Source of the DNA: Cichorium intybus
Taxonomy: Eukaryota > Streptophyta > Magnoliopsida > Asterales > Asteraceae
Direction of reading: 5' to 3'
Length of the DNA stretch: 64,000 bases
Assembly (NCBI GenBank): GCA_023525715.1
Contig: CM042017.1
Location: 75,037,666-75,101,665 of the forward strand
The translations under genes and the position numbers were made by a program. Position 1 is the stretch's first letter. Every line of letters begins with the position of its first letter. The notes beneath the pieces are model-generated. The model saw only the letters and a program-made list of their open reading frames with translations, did no database searches and was not told the origin of the DNA. Shown here piece after piece: positions 46,811 through 59,677 of this stretch.

Positions 46811-48958
46811 TGACAACCGAAAGTTTTTACGTGTATAAGGTATGATTTGACGTGTAAACGTATCATGGAAGGTCATATAAGGTGAAAGTATGGAATTTTA
46901 TGGGTTAAGAATATTAAGTCAATATGATACATTAATTCATTTAGAAATTGGTCTAAATGACATAAGGGTTAAATTGGAAATAAATGACTAAAAGTGAAAA
47001 GTTTATTGTGCAATCTTTAGAAATTTATATCTCAAAATCTAAGAGGAATTGGGAAAAAGTTATCAAGGTGACTTTGGTAATATTTGAGATAATAAAAATA
47101 TAGGAAAAAGATTCGGGTCATTTGGAGCTATAGCGAAGAAGTTATGATGGATTTAAAATGGCCCAAAAGTGACAAAAAAGACCAAATGGTCATTTTCAAG
47201 GGTTGATATCAGAAAATTTATTAAGATTTAGAGCAAAGTCAGTAAGGGAATGTTGTAAAGCGCATTCCCACCTTTCTAAAGTTATAAAGTTTGTAACGTT
47301 TGGGTATCGTAGGAGAAAGATATGACTAGATGAAAAACAGGAAAAAATAAGGAACCAAAGTTGAAATATTTTCTAAGGCTGGAAAGGAGGGGGTATTTTT
47401 GTCATTTGCCAATTAGACCAGCCATTAGTTTTCTTTTCCTGTGGGCTTCGTTTATACCAGTCGCGTAAAACAAAAACAAGAAACATTGAGTGGAGTCGGA
47501 ACATTCACGCACACACACCTTCACTCGATTCTTGTGTGTGTGAAAACGAGATCGAGAAAGAGAGAGTAAGAAAGCGATCGAGAGAGGGAAAGGGCAGACC
47601 AAGTAGCGATTTTGGTATGCGGTCTTCGAGCAGGTGAGCGGGGAGAAAGACGGCAGTGGGAGTCGCGAAGAAGACGAAGCAACATTGCTGCCTCCACGTT
47701 TTTCCGGTGAGGCGCAACCTCAGTGACTGGCGGCGACGGTGTTGCTAGCCGGAGGAGACAACAATTCTTGCAGTCAGGTCCAACAGCAGGAGGGAGAGAG
47801 ATCGGAGATTGTGGTGGTCGGGGCTGCAACCCTGGCTGCGGGTGCGCATTTTTCTGGCTGAATCGCCGCTGCCAGCGCCATTTCTCCAGAAAGTCGCGGT
47901 GCTGGTGGTCGGCGGTAGCAAGGGGGTGAGCTAAGGAACCTTTCCCACTTGCCAATTTCATGTTTAAGATACTAAAATTTCTGATTTTTTGGGTTCTTGG
48001 ACAGAAAATCGAAAAGGGTTTAATCTGATTTTGAAAACCCTAGATGTTAAAGCTGAAATTTGGTTCATGCATGTTAAAATTGAGCTGAGATTGTGACTGC
48101 ATGGAATTACGGGAAGCTATTACATGCATCAAATACTCAATGCATGACGGATTTGAAGTTGGTTTTCGATTCTTAATCCACTATGGGTTCAAAAACATAA
48201 AGATTGGTAAGTTTTGAATATTTGGCTTGAGATTCTTTGATGCATATAAGAATTTTCAGAAATCTTAAGTGGGGTGAAGTTATTCCTTTGGTGTATGTTG
48301 GAATTACAATGAGATCTTTTATGCATGTCAAAATTGAAACTTGATTTTCTAATTTATGTTTCTTTATCAGTTCAAGAACACGCAAGAAGTTGTAGATGTT
48401 TGGGGTTGACGTAAATTTTTGTTGAATACTTGGATTTTTCTTAGTAGTTCATTAAATATATGGATATTACTTTGTTAAGAAATAGGAATTTGAGAATGAG
48501 AATAAAGGAATGGAATCATGGATTCCATCACTTGATGAAAGTTAGTTATTTGACCGTGAATGAGTCATGTTGTATAATAAAAGACACTTAAAGGTAAAAT
48601 GTTAAAAAGGGACAAATAATTAAACGGGACGACACTTATGAGATGTTGGGGACACCTTGGTGATAACTTGAAGGAAAGTGTTAATGTTTTTGACGGTTTC
48701 TATTTTTAGAAACTTTATTCGTTGAAGTTTGTCAAAATGCCATAAATGGGTAAATAAAAATATGTCTTAACATCTAACTATTGAGATAAGCTTAGGAAGA
48801 TGTAAAAATATTAGGAAGTTATTGAAATAACATTGTAGAACCCGAAAATAGCATTTTTTGGTCAAGTGGGACAAAAAGCGTAAAATTTGTCCAAAATAGT
48901 TATGATGCTTTGAGAATCATACTTAGTCATTAGTATGTATTAGATAATATTTAGCAAT
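46811..48958 (+). repeat. 3' LTR of the LARD-like element (left part)
   Basis: Collinear with 8790-8919 joined to 40541-42564, with scattered substitutions and small indels only. It is cut at AGCAAT where the Copia element E begins. The rest of the LTR lies beyond E and outside the window. Confidence 0.9.
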
Positions 48959-49375
48959 TGTAAGACTAAATTATGAACAAAGGCTAACAACGAGAACACA
49001 AGTATTTAAGTATTCAATCAGTCGAATGATTTGTATTCAAAGTAAAAAGGATGGTGCTCCAAGTCTTTTAATGACGAGCAACTATTAAGAGCATTACAAT
49101 GAATATGCGACTGATTAAGAGAGTACGTACTAACAATCTAGGGCTAATGGTGTTTATATACTAAGATCTAATTGGATAAACACGTAATCCAGTTAGTTAC
49201 AGATAAGCATAAAAACCCTAAGCATTATTACTACAAAAGATAAGTATAAAATTTAAACAGTCTTCTGATAAGCACGTAGACTTCGTATCAGCATCCACTT
49301 CGCATACACCAAAAGCTTCGGACATAAATATAGGTACTTCGGATATTAAATCTCATCACAATTAGAATCCTAACA
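48959..49375 (-). repeat. 3' LTR of Copia element E
   Basis: 417 bp, bounded by TGTTAGG and CTTACA on the minus strand, with an adjacent polypurine tract (49376-49391). AGCAAT of the host LTR flanks it on the left. Confidence 0.8.
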
Positions 49376-49675
49376 TTCTCCCCCTTTGTGGTGAAGATGC
49401 CAGGTATCCGAAGTCTCTAACATAAGAAAGGCTTTGCTCAATTCCCTCCGAACTTGTAACCACCACTTCAGATGAGTACATAACTCTTGCTTCGCATCAT
49501 CTGAATTTTCATTATTCACCATCACTCTCGCTATCATTCCTACCAAAAAAGTTGAAGGAAACTTTTCCTTTTCATCCATACCGAAGAACAGCATTTTTAA
49601 TGCTCCTTTCTTCGACAATCTTCCTTTGTAGACAACTCCCCAAGGCTTCTGAAAAATCTTCCCATAACTAATCGG
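49370..49675 (-). pseudogene. C-terminal end of the 3' ORF of element E
   Basis: Reads KGRLSKKGALKMLFF to KGGEC and a stop beside the polypurine tract. It is the continuation of the frame at 56584-57236, separated from it by the insertion of Copia element F. The TAATC repeat at 49669-49673 and 56579-56583 marks the insertion. Confidence 0.7.
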
Positions 49676-50437
49676 TTGGATTAGGTGTCTAAGCCATGAC
49701 TTATAATTGTATTTATCTTGTTAATTGAAGCAAAGTCCATTTGGGTTGCCCTCATAGCTGGAGGATTGATGTAGAATTCAGTAGAGAGAAAGGTTAATTT
49801 ATTAACTGTTTAATAAATCAATAGAAATAAATAAATAGTTTATTAATATATTTAAGTGTTAATATATTAATTAGAAACTGTAATATTTAATTAGAAATTA
49901 ATCTAGAATTAACTGGATTTAATTTGGGGATTAAATTAATTAATTAAAAGTGCAGGGACTGGTTTGTATTTATTCAATAGTTGAATAACTGGCAAGCCAG
50001 TTGCCAGGGGCCAAAAGTGGCGCCAACTATGGAGGCTTCTCCAAATGTGGTGAAACCCTAATTAGGGTTTAGGGGATCTGGTCCAACTGGTCAACAGGCT
50101 TGCCCACTTTGGAGGCTCTTCTAGGGTTTCAGCTGTAACCCTAGGAGGCTATAAAAGGAACCCCCTGGCACCCCAAAAACCTGCGCCTCCCTCTACTCTC
50201 TGGAACTCTGCTGGATTCTCTCCTCCTTGCTTTGGGTGTGACTTCATTTGAGGCAGGATCTCTTTGCTGCTAGCTTCAAGAACAAGATCAAAAGGTTGGT
50301 AATTCTTATTTTGATCTTTAGAAATAATTGTTGGCCTTAGGAGTTTGTTTATGTTCATAAGATAGAAAACATAGATCCTTCATTAGGTTGCATGTGAACT
50401 TAGGGTTTCTAGTTCATTGTTTGTGCAAAACCTTACA
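49676..50437 (+). repeat. 5' LTR of Copia element F
   Basis: 762 bp, collinear with 55819-56578. Contains a TATA-like CTATAAAAGGAAC near 50150. It ends CCTTACA before the primer site. Confidence 0.92.
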
Positions 50438-51691
50438 GTGGTATCAGAGCTATGCTTGTTTTTCTATATGAATTGCTATAACTGTTTGAGCCATGGGTGT
50501 TTTTGTGAAAAATACCCCTTGGATGAGGCTTTGATCGATTTCAATGCTAGGGTTTCCTAACCCTAGCCACCCCCCTTTGGTCCCCCCCCCCCCCCTTTTG
50601 CTTGCCTTGGTTAGTATGTTGTTATTTTTGGTAATTGGATTTATAAAATAACTAGAACACTTAAACCCATGCTTGCAATTTTCGATCCACTAGGGTTTTA
50701 AGATAGGTAAATTAATTTGTGTTATCTATCTTAGATTTAATTAATTTAATTGATTGTTAATTAAAAGATAAATTAAATCACCTTGAGATTTAATATTAAA
50801 TTTTCGAAATATATATATTAATTTGCGAAAATTAGTAATAAATTAAATCTAAAATATTTTAATGAGATTAAAATACATCTTATATATTTATTATTAAAAG
50901 TTAATATTTATATATAAGATTAAACTGGTTAGTCTTACCATTAGTAGGTCTCATTCACAAAACTGTCCTATAAATAGGGTATAAGGCGACTGCCTATAAA
51001 ATGGTAGTCTAATGGGTCTCCACTCTTACCCACCGCTCTCCTGGTCAATCGAGTGTCGTTAGCCGAACGGGTTTGATAAAACCGCTAAGCCTCTTAAAAG
51101 TATAATGCTATAATTGAAAGTACTAGAACCTTGAACAAATCTCAATCTAGTTACTTTAGGTTAAAAATGTGAATTGGTGCTAATCCATGGAATTGCACAT
51201 TGCACTTTGTGGAACGTTGGTGGAGCGTGTGTGGTTTACCGGCACGCCAACTGGGGTCCGCAAAGAGTCGCAATGGGTTTCTCGATTTTGCCATTATTGA
51301 CGGAGCGTGTGTGGTTAACCGGCACGTCAATTAGAGATGGTAATTGATTTCGAGAGTACCAAGCTAATTCGCATGGTTATTCACACCCGGTTTGTGATCC
51401 TCGGTATCCCAGTCACAAACAGTGGGGCATTCCCAAGATTGAAACATGCTATCGAACAGTTCGATAAATCTCAAAAGAAACTAGGAATTCCATTATAATT
51501 TGATTATGTTTCCGAAGTGGAATTGGCTAAATCGTCATTCGCCTACCTTATAAAATTTACAATAAAGATTACGGCATCCCTCCTCGATATTGTAAATTGT
51601 TATTGTAGGATCCTAGCCTTATATTTGTTCTTGGGTGAATATAAGGATTATTTATTAAATGTCTAATTAAAAACTATCTTCTTCTTGATAG
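50438..51691 (+). other. Primer site and untranslated leader of element F
   Basis: The tRNA-Met primer site is followed by 1.2 kb without a supported ORF. It includes a C-run at about 50582-50595 and a repeated phrase GGAGCGTGTGTGGTT (near 51210 and 51301). Confidence 0.75.
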
Positions 51692-51931
51692 ATGTCTTCT
51701 GACCAAACCGCCCCCCACTCAAACTCCGGTAATGTCACCTCGATCTTGTCATTGTGCTCCAAAGTGACGTTGGACGACAATAACTACAATGATTGGATCT
51801 GTAACATCAAAATGGCTATAAGGTTTGAACACAAAGACTATATTCTATATCTAATAACTCATATTCTTCCTATTCTTGGGTCTTTGATACCGGATGTGGT
51901 TTTCATATCTGTTCTGATTTGTAGGGCCTAA
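51692..51931 (+). pseudogene. Truncated gag of element F
   Basis: Begins MSSDQTAPHSN and has the Copia gag start (LTLDDNNYNDW-like segment at residues about 26-36). It breaks off after about 55 residues, and the frame then runs into sequence resembling the protease (FDTGCG in another frame near 51885). Most of gag is therefore deleted. Confidence 0.75.
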
Positions 51932-52022
51932 AGGAAAGTAGGGAGCTGGAGCACGGTAGATTGAACTTGGTCATGGGCAATAGGCGAACGTCACTGTTAC
52001 CAAGATCGGTGTCTATAGACTA

Positions 52023-54964
52023 GTGCTTAGCAGTGGAGTTAGTTTAGATTTACATAATTGTTGCTATTCGCCTGATATGGCTAGAAACATAATTTCATTT
52101 CATGCATTGTTCAAACAAGGCTTTTATTATACTTTTGATAAATTGAATGGTTCAATTTCAGTTTTTAAAAATGATGTTTTTATATTTAATGCTATGCCTT
52201 GTGATGGAGTGTATGAGACTATTATGTGTGTTGATAATTATGGTAAAAATGTGTTATATATTGATTCTTCGGACGGTATAGAAAAGGTGTGTTTGTGGCA
52301 CTGTCACCTTGGCCATATTAATAAGAAACGCATCGCCCAACTCCAAAAGGATGGAGTGTTGGAATCATTCGACCTTAAATCGGATGATGTATGCGAGTCT
52401 TGTTTACTTGACAAGATGACAAAATCACCATTCAAAGGTTCCTTTGAAAGAGGTGAAGGTTTGGTGGATGTCATACACACAGATGTGTGTGGTCCCTTCA
52501 GAACAACCACAAAAGATGGCACGCGGTTCTATGTGACCTTTACTGATGATTTTAGTAGAGATGGGTATATCTACTTAATCAAGCACAAATCATATACCTT
52601 TGAAAAGTTCAAAGAGTTTAAAAACGAAGTAGAAAATCAACTGGGTAGAAAGATAAAGATGCTTAGATCCGGCAGAGGCGGTGAGTATCTTAGTATCGAG
52701 TTTCTCGATTATCTTAAGGAATGTGGAATTGTTTCACAGTTATCGCCTCCAAGAACACCACAGTTGAACGGTGTTGCTGAAAGGCGGAACCGAACCTTAT
52801 TGGACATGGTTCGTTCCATGATGAATCGAGCTTCGCTTCCAATCCATTTCTGGGGGTATGCCTTAGAGACTGCCGCCCATATCCTTAACCTTGTCCCAAC
52901 CAAGAAGGTTGCTAAGACACCTCATGAGATGTGGACGGGGAAAGCTCCCTCGTTGGCACACATCAAAGTCTGGGGTTGTGAGGCTTTCGTAAGACGAGAG
53001 ACTCAAGACAAACTCGCAGAAAGAAGTGAGAGGTGTTATTTCATCGGATACCCGAAACAATCATTTGGATACTTGTTCTACAGACCAAACGAGGTCGTGG
53101 TTTTTGTAGCCAGACGAGGAGTCTTTCGAGAGAAAGAGTTCATTTCCAAAGAGGACAGTGGGAGCACTGTTGACCTTGAAGAAATTCAGGAAATATCCGA
53201 TGAAACAACCTTAGGAGAAACTGGCCACCAACATGAGGAAGAGGTTCCTGTTGGACCAACTGACATCTCATTTCCCCTTAGGCGTTCGGGTAGAGTTAGC
53301 ATGCCACCCGAGTTTTATGGTTTCTATATAACTACGGATGGTGATACGTTTGTCAGTGATCGTACACTAACAAATTTGGATGAACCAGCTAACTACCGCG
53401 AAGCAATGGCGGGCCCCGAGTCTGCCAAATGGAAAGAGGCAATGGATAGTGAGATTAAGTCCATGTATGACAATCAAGTTTGGAACTTGGTTGACAATGT
53501 GTCGGGTCGTAAGACAGTCGGGTGCAAGTGGATCTTCAAGAAGAAGACCGACATGGATGGTAAAGTACACACTTATAAAGCTCGGCTGGTCGCAAAAGGA
53601 TTCACTCAAACCCCGGGGTTGACTATGATGAAACCTTCTCACCAGTAGCCAAGATTAAGTCAATTAGGATAATGCTTGCCATAGCTGTATTTCATGATTA
53701 TTAAATTTGGCAGATGGATGTCAAAACCGCTTTTCTTAACGGGAAACTGACTGAGGATGTTTACATGAATCAGCCAGAAGGTTTTGTAGACACGAAGCAT
53801 CCTGATAAAGTGTATAAGCTTGAGAGATCAATCTACGGATTGAAACAAGCTTCTCGCATCTGGAATCTTTGTTTCCATGAGAAAGTCAAAGAGTTTGGTT
53901 TCTCTAGAAGTGAAGATGAGTCCTGTGTATATGTCAAGGCTAGTGGGAGTATAGTCACTTTTCTGGTGATGTATGTTGATGACATACTGCTCATGGGAAA
54001 CGACGTTCCGACCTTGCAAGATGTAAAGTCTTGGCTCGGGAAGTGTTTCGCCATGAAAAACCTTGGAGAAGCTGCTTATATTCTCGGGATAAGGATACTA
54101 AGAGATAGAAAGAAAAAGTTAATAGGTCTGAGTTAGTGTACATACTTGGAAAAGGTACTAAAGAGGTTTATTATGGAAAATTCCAAGAAGGGAGAGCTAC
54201 CTATCCAAAGTAATGCCAAGTTGAGTAAGACTCAAAGCCCGAGTACGGATGAGGAAATAGCTGAGATGAGTCGGGTACCTTATGCTTCGGCAGTAGGGGC
54301 GATCATGTATGCTATGACATGTACTCGTCCCGACGTATCCTTTGCATTGAGCATGGTTAGTCGGTACCAGGGTAATCCTGGAAGGGCACACTGGATAGCG
54401 GTTAAGAACATACTCAAGTATCTGCGAAGGACAAAGAACATGGTGTTAGTCCTTGGTGGCAGTGATGACTTGAAAGTAAGTGGATATACAGATGCCAGCT
54501 TCCAGACAGATAGAGACAGCGGTCGGTCTCAGTTGGGCTGGGTATTTCTTCTGAACGGTGGAACGGTCACATGGAAAAGTTCCAAGCAAGAGACGGTGGC
54601 TGATTCAACGTGCGAATCAGAGTACATAGCAGCAAGTGAAGCGTCTAAGGAAGCGGCTTGGCTAAAGAACTTTATCGGTGACCTTGGAGTTGTCCCGAGC
54701 ATTCAGGAGCCGATGGAACTATTCTACAATAATGAAGGAGCGGTCGCTTTGACAAAGGAACCACGAGATCATGGAAAGTCCAGACATATCGACAGAAAGT
54801 ATCATTACATTCGACATCAGGTAGAAGAAGGTCACCTCTTGGTTAAGAGGGTATCATCAGAAGACAATCCTGCAGATCCTTTGACTAAGGCTCTGAGTAG
54901 GATCAAGCACAATCAGCATGCTCGGAGCATCGGACTGAAGGATGATATTAGTTTTAGCAATTAG
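52023..54964 (+). pseudogene. Copia pol of element F (integrase, RT, RNase H), disrupted
   Basis: Three consecutive open segments. 52023-53648: GAG-pre-integrase with LWHCHLGHI, integrase core with HTDVCGPF and the C-terminal PLRRSGR region, then the start of RT (KWIFKKK). 53714-54136: RT with MDVKTAFLNG and the YVDD box. 54146-54964: end of RT and RNase H (YTDASFQTD, SKQETVADSTCESEYIA) to a stop at 54964. The breaks are a frame change near 53620, a TAA near 53702 and a TAG at about 54134. The polyprotein would be cleaved by its own protease and copy the element's RNA, but the protease region is also disrupted. Confidence 0.9.
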
Positions 54965-55818
54965 ATATGTTTTGAAACTTGTAACAGTATAAATGTAATT
55001 GACTTGGTGATTTTATAATGTAGAATTATAAATGAGTATTGTTTACTGCCTTTGTCAATTGTTTATTATTGTGTTTCAATTTTGCATGTTTAAACTTCCT
55101 GATTAATTAGATTATTCAAAACTCCACAGTCGATCATACTGTTAGGGAGTAAGTATGAACGAAGACTGTAATGAATCGGTTGTAGATTATCTAAGGAGTT
55201 AGACATTGCAGTAAGACTGCTACAACGTTCATGAGTACTTAGAGAATAGAGATTTGAGTATTGGATAAACCCGCACTTAACAGATTGCTTCATGGATTAC
55301 ATCACGAGCAATGTTAAGACGATAATATCCTTTGATCTTTAAGTGAAGAGATATGATCTGTAATTTGCAAGGCAGTTGCTCATTGATAATGCGAAAACGC
55401 ACCGGTAACTCGGTGTTATAAAACGCATTGTTGTGAGTATTCTGACTAGTAAAAGGTATGGACATATAAGTCGAAACTTATCCGTCCCCTGACCCGATGG
55501 GAAACAGATATCTGTGGGCCTCTCGATGATTTTGAAGTTGACTGAAAGTGTTGGCCGACCGGGACTGAATTGATGTGTTCAATTAGCAGTCTTAAAGTCA
55601 TAAGCAAATCAGAAATCGAGAAACAGAGTATCGGACCGAGATTGATCTTAATCCATGTCTTGAGTCTGAAAATATCTTGTTGGACGGAGGATCATCTGAT
55701 CACTTATCTTTGGACAGAACTGACTGGGTCAAAGTTCAGGAACAGTTTCTAGGAAACTGATATTAATCAGAAGGTAAATGGACAATTAAAGTCATAGACT
55801 TATCCAAGTAGGAGACTA
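54965..55818 (+). other. 3' non-coding region of element F
   Basis: About 850 bp between the RNase H stop and the 3' LTR. No ORF with recognisable content. Ends in a purine-rich tract (AAGTAGGAGACTA). Confidence 0.7.
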
Positions 55819-56578
55819 TTGGATTAGGTGTCTAAGCCATGACTTATAATTGTATTTATCTTGTTCATTGAAGCAAAGTCCATTTGGGTTTCGCTCACAG
55901 CTGAAGGATTGATGTAGAATTCACTAGCGAGAAAGGTTGATTTATTAACTGTTTAATAAATCAATAGAAATACATAAATAGTTTATTAATATATTTAAGT
56001 GTTAATATATTAATTAGAAACTGTAATAATTAATTAGAAATTAATCTAGAATTAATTGAATTTAATTTGGGGATTAAATTAATTAATTAAAAGTATAGGG
56101 ACTGGTTTGTATTTATTCAATAGTTGAATAACTGGCAAGCCAGTTGCCAGGGGCCAAAGCGCCAACTATGGAGGCTTCTCCATATGTGGCGAAACCCTAA
56201 TTAGGGTTTAGGGGATCTGGTCCAACTGGTCAACAGGCTTGCCCACTTTGGAGGCTCCTCTAGGGTTTCAGCTGTAACCCTAAGAAGCTATAAAAGGAAC
56301 CCCCTGGCACCCCAAAAACCTGTGCCTCCCTCTACTCTCTGGAACTCTGCTGGATTCTCTCCTCCTTGCTTTGGGTGTGACTTCATTTGAGGCAGGATCT
56401 CTTTGCTGCTAGATTCAAGAACAAGATCAAAAGGTTGGTAATTCTTATTTTTATATTTAGAAATAATTGTTGGCCTTAGGATTTTGTTATATGTTCATAA
56501 GATAGAAAAACATAGATCCTTCATTAGGTTGCATGTGAACTTAGGGTTTCTAGTTCATTGTTTGTGCAAAACCTTACA
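55819..56578 (+). repeat. 3' LTR of Copia element F
   Basis: 760 bp, collinear with the 5' LTR with few substitutions. TAATC follows directly at 56579. Confidence 0.92.
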
Positions 56579-56583
56579 TAATC

Positions 56584-57684
56584 TTGGTAATTCCAGCAAG
56601 CTCCTTGTTTGCAACTGGAACCGATTGCTTAAAAAGTTTTGCAATTTCATAATCGTATAGTGCGAAGTTTCTCAGATAAGAACCCATGAATCTCCCAATG
56701 ATCCTCTGACCTCTTGTAAGACCAACCTACTGTGATATTCTCGTTTGTTTCAGGCTGTAGAATCTTTCAACAAGTACTACGAAGTCGTTTGGGTTCATAA
56801 GGGGAAAATCAGCAACAGTGAAAGAGCTTTCTATTTTCTGTTCTCCTCTTCGGACGTGATAAGTGAAGTTTTGATATAACTCTTCAAAAAGTGGTCCGGT
56901 CTCTATTCGATCAATCCCAACAATCTTTAAGCAAGACCAGACATCGGTTTGATCAGCAGCAAGGTTCGCATGAAACCTTAGTTTCTGTTCTTGGAATTTT
57001 TTCTTTTCAGCCTGATCAAATTCAATGTCATAGACATTAGCAGTGAAAAGCTTCGGATTGAATGGGATGTCTAGCTGTTGCTCTGTTGTATTTCCATCAC
57101 TGTAAGACACAAGTGGTACTCTATCAAAGACTTCCACTATGGAAAATACCAGTGTCATGGTTTCGTAGGTCCAAATCTTGTTAACTGGACCCAAAGCTTC
57201 TTTGTTTCCAGCCCTTTCTCTAGACACTGCATACATATGCCTCAGCTTTTCGTACTCTTCGGCCTTTTGCTTCTTCTCCTCAGACTTGGTTAATTCTTGA
57301 ACAATTTTCTTACCCTTGTCGACCGAAGGGCCAGTCTCTAGAGGGACTTGAGAAGTTGTTGTTTTTGTTGATATAGAAGAATGTGCAGAACTTGCTCCAA
57401 TTTTGATTCCACCAGAGAATCTTTTTATGAGGCTGGAGGTGGATTCGGTTGTAATTGGTGTTGTTGTGATGATTGTTGCCGAAGATGGTGCGGAAGTGAA
57501 TCCGAAAAATGGTTTTGTTGTTGGACCAGCGGTGGTTGATATTTGAGTAAGTGGTGCGAGGGTTGTGATTGTTGTTGTTGGTGCGAAGGTGACGCGTGTT
57601 TGTTTGGTTAGTCGAGGCCCTTCTCCCCCTCGTGACGAAGCACGGAGGGCTTCGGAGCACCCGGTAATCGACTGGCAAGCGCAA
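56584..57684 (-). pseudogene. Middle part of the 3' ORF of element E, frame-disrupted
   Basis: Minus-strand frames at 57310-57740 (SIRKDIAPLLALASRLPG, a Gln/Asn-rich stretch with several stops) and 56727-57236 (KIWTYETMTLVFSIVEVFDRV to SLKQTRISQ) continue the ORF that starts near 59629. Past a stop at 56727 the homologous frame goes on (GRFMGSYLRNFALYDYEIAKLF) up to the insertion point of element F. Function unknown. Confidence 0.65.
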
Positions 57685-57745
57685 GAAGCGGTGCTATATC
57701 CTTTCGGATGGAGTCGGTAGTTTGAGAGACCAAAATTTGCATTTG

Positions 57746-59677
57746 CTAGTCACTGATTTTCTTCGCTTCTCTATATGCTTTTAACTCTTGCACCTGTGGT
57801 TCATATTCCAAAATTGTTTTCTTCGCGTCATCAACATCTTTCCTTAAACTTGTTAGCTGGACATCAAACTCCTCAGCTACTTGCTTTGAAAGATTCTCAA
57901 CCGAAGTAGATAGAGAAGTAAGCTTAGCTTGAACTTTTGTATGGGCAGAATTTAGGTTGGTGACAACTTCGGTGAGTTTGGCATTGTGGTGATCTTGAAC
58001 CGATTGAGACTTCTCTTCAACTATCCTTTCAACTTCCTTGCATCTCAGGTCAACCTTTTCCAAAATATCCCTCATCACCTGTTTAACGTTTGTTTCCATG
58101 ACCTTTACTGCCTCATCAATCTTCTTATACACTTTCTTGGTGATGGTTTCCTCGAAGGACGTAAGCGATTCCGCCAAGTGATCAGTAGAGACCCCAGACC
58201 CTTTGTCCGAAGTGAATGTGGTCTGGGCCCTGATCAGAACATTTAATTTCGCATTGAGTTGGCGAAATTGCTTCATTGACACCAGGCTCGTGTCTGGTTC
58301 GTCATCATCTTCATCTTGAATATTTATTGGGGCTGTCTCGAAATAATCCTCCTCCCCTTTTTCAGTGTCCTCGGAGGGGGAATCAGCCAAATCGTCCATG
58401 AAGAATGAATGAATTGGAGGTGGGACTTCTATTGTTGTGGTGAAAATGGGTGTAGTATTCTTTGTTGGATTAGATGGTGGATTGGTGGCAGTGTGAGTAC
58501 CCGATGTGAGACTTGTGTCCACATCAGATGTGTGCACAGGGGTCTCAGTATGGCTTGTCTCCACATTAGATGTTTCGACAGTGGTCATATGTGCAGTTAC
58601 CATCGGATTCTCAATTGAAGAAACAAAGGGATCAGTGGGTGGTACCATAGTAGTAGTTGTTTCTGTTGAGGATGGTGGAATGGTGGTAGCCTCCTGATGA
58701 GATTGTTCTTCCTCTTCGTCTTCTTCTTCTTCCTCTTCGGATCGAGGTGTTGGTGGCCATGAAGATTGAGCGGTCTTCTTCTTAGATGGCTTCACCGCTT
58801 GAGTTTTCTTCCTAGTTTTTGACTTTTTTGCTGGGGCTTCGGATGGTTCGGTTGTTCCCTTTCGTTTTCCACCCTTGGCCTTAGGAAGCTCGGATTCTAT
58901 TACTCGTGTAAAAACCCTGAGGGGTGTGGGTGTCGTGATTGTCTTGCGGTACGCAATCAAGGTTGGATTATCGTCTGGGACCTTGCACAGCATCGCCTCA
59001 GGAATTTGAGCAGTAAATTCCATCCGGTCATCCGAAGTTGAACTTGAAGGAATTTGAACCTGATGGAAGTCATGGACGGGCAGGTCCAAAGGCACTGGGA
59101 CCTTCTCGTGTGCATATGCGGCTTGGACAATGAGTGCCCAGAACCGTGTTGATGCTATGTCTGTATCATTCTTCGCATGATTCAAATATGTGGTGAAGTC
59201 GGTCCAGAGGATTGAAGCGTAGTCAACTGGGACATTGTAGTATATTTCATAGTGAAGCTGCAAGAACGTGTAAGATGCGGAATTGAGGCCCGACGTTCTG
59301 CAAGAGAGACTTCGTAGGATTACGCTGAAGAAGTAACCCCATACTGAAGGTAGTCTGTTCTTTTTGAAGGAGCTCATTGTGCGGGTGATTGGTGTATGCC
59401 CCATCTCATTCAGCATGTTCAGGATCTCTGATTGAGATGCCATCTGGAACTGTCCAGACACCGGGAGTTGAAGGATTTTCACGAATTGCTCCTTCTTTAT
59501 AGTAATTTTTTTCTTGGATTCATTGGCAAGGGCAATCTCAAAGGACACCGATTGACCATCTGCATTCAGACGTGCACTATAGTGTGCCCTGTTAACCCAG
59601 ATATTTGGAACTTTAGCACTTGCAGTCATGGCATGTGCAAGAAGGGAATATTGTAGACAGACAACCAGCATCGCCAT
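57746..59677 (-). CDS. Long 3' ORF of the Sirevirus-like element E (unknown function)
   Basis: 643-codon open frame. The likely native start is the Met at 59629 (MTASAKVPNIWVNRAHY), because the first 16 residues read through the junction with the deleted pol region. The N-terminal 220 residues form a globular region (SFEIALANE, LQLPVSGQF, EMGHTP). It is followed by a long Lys/Ser/Thr/Glu-rich low-complexity region and, from about residue 470, a predicted coiled coil (ESLTSFEETITKKVYKKIDE). It lies where some Sireviruses carry an extra, sometimes env-like, ORF. I see no signal peptide or membrane segment in it. Confidence 0.75.
   Translation of the reverse strand: MAMLVVCLQYSLLAHAMTASAKVPNIWVNRAHYSARLNADGQSVSFEIALANESKKKITIKKEQFVKILQLPVSGQFQMASQSEILNMLNEMGHTPITRTMSSFKKNRLPSVWGYFFSVILRSLSCRTSGLNSASYTFLQLHYEIYYNVPVDYASILWTDFTTYLNHAKNDTDIASTRFWALIVQAAYAHEKVPVPLDLPVHDFHQVQIPSSSTSDDRMEFTAQIPEAMLCKVPDDNPTLIAYRKTITTPTPLRVFTRVIESELPKAKGGKRKGTTEPSEAPAKKSKTRKKTQAVKPSKKKTAQSSWPPTPRSEEEEEEDEEEEQSHQEATTIPPSSTETTTTMVPPTDPFVSSIENPMVTAHMTTVETSNVETSHTETPVHTSDVDTSLTSGTHTATNPPSNPTKNTTPIFTTTIEVPPPIHSFFMDDLADSPSEDTEKGEEDYFETAPINIQDEDDDEPDTSLVSMKQFRQLNAKLNVLIRAQTTFTSDKGSGVSTDHLAESLTSFEETITKKVYKKIDEAVKVMETNVKQVMRDILEKVDLRCKEVERIVEEKSQSVQDHHNAKLTEVVTNLNSAHTKVQAKLTSLSTSVENLSKQVAEEFDVQLTSLRKDVDDAKKTILEYEPQVQELKAYREAKKISD

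Larger units (their letters stand above)
49676..56578 (+). mobile_element. Copia LTR retrotransposon F (6.9 kb), plus strand
   Basis: LTRs at 49676-50437 and 55819-56578 are nearly identical, run from TTGGATTAGG to CCTTACA, and the 5' one is followed by TGGTATCAGAGC. TAATC occurs on both outer flanks (two bases away from the LTR on the left). The gag is largely deleted, and pol (52023-54964) has stops and frame changes, so it is non-autonomous today. It interrupts the 3' ORF of element E. Confidence 0.93.

Noticed and set aside
50575..50600. Run of fourteen C in the leader of element F
   Set aside because: Possibly real, but homopolymer length is unreliable and no function follows from it.
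53714..54136. RT segment of element F as a functional gene
   Set aside because: The YVDD box is intact, but the segment is bounded by stops, lacks the RT start and is one piece of a disrupted polyprotein.
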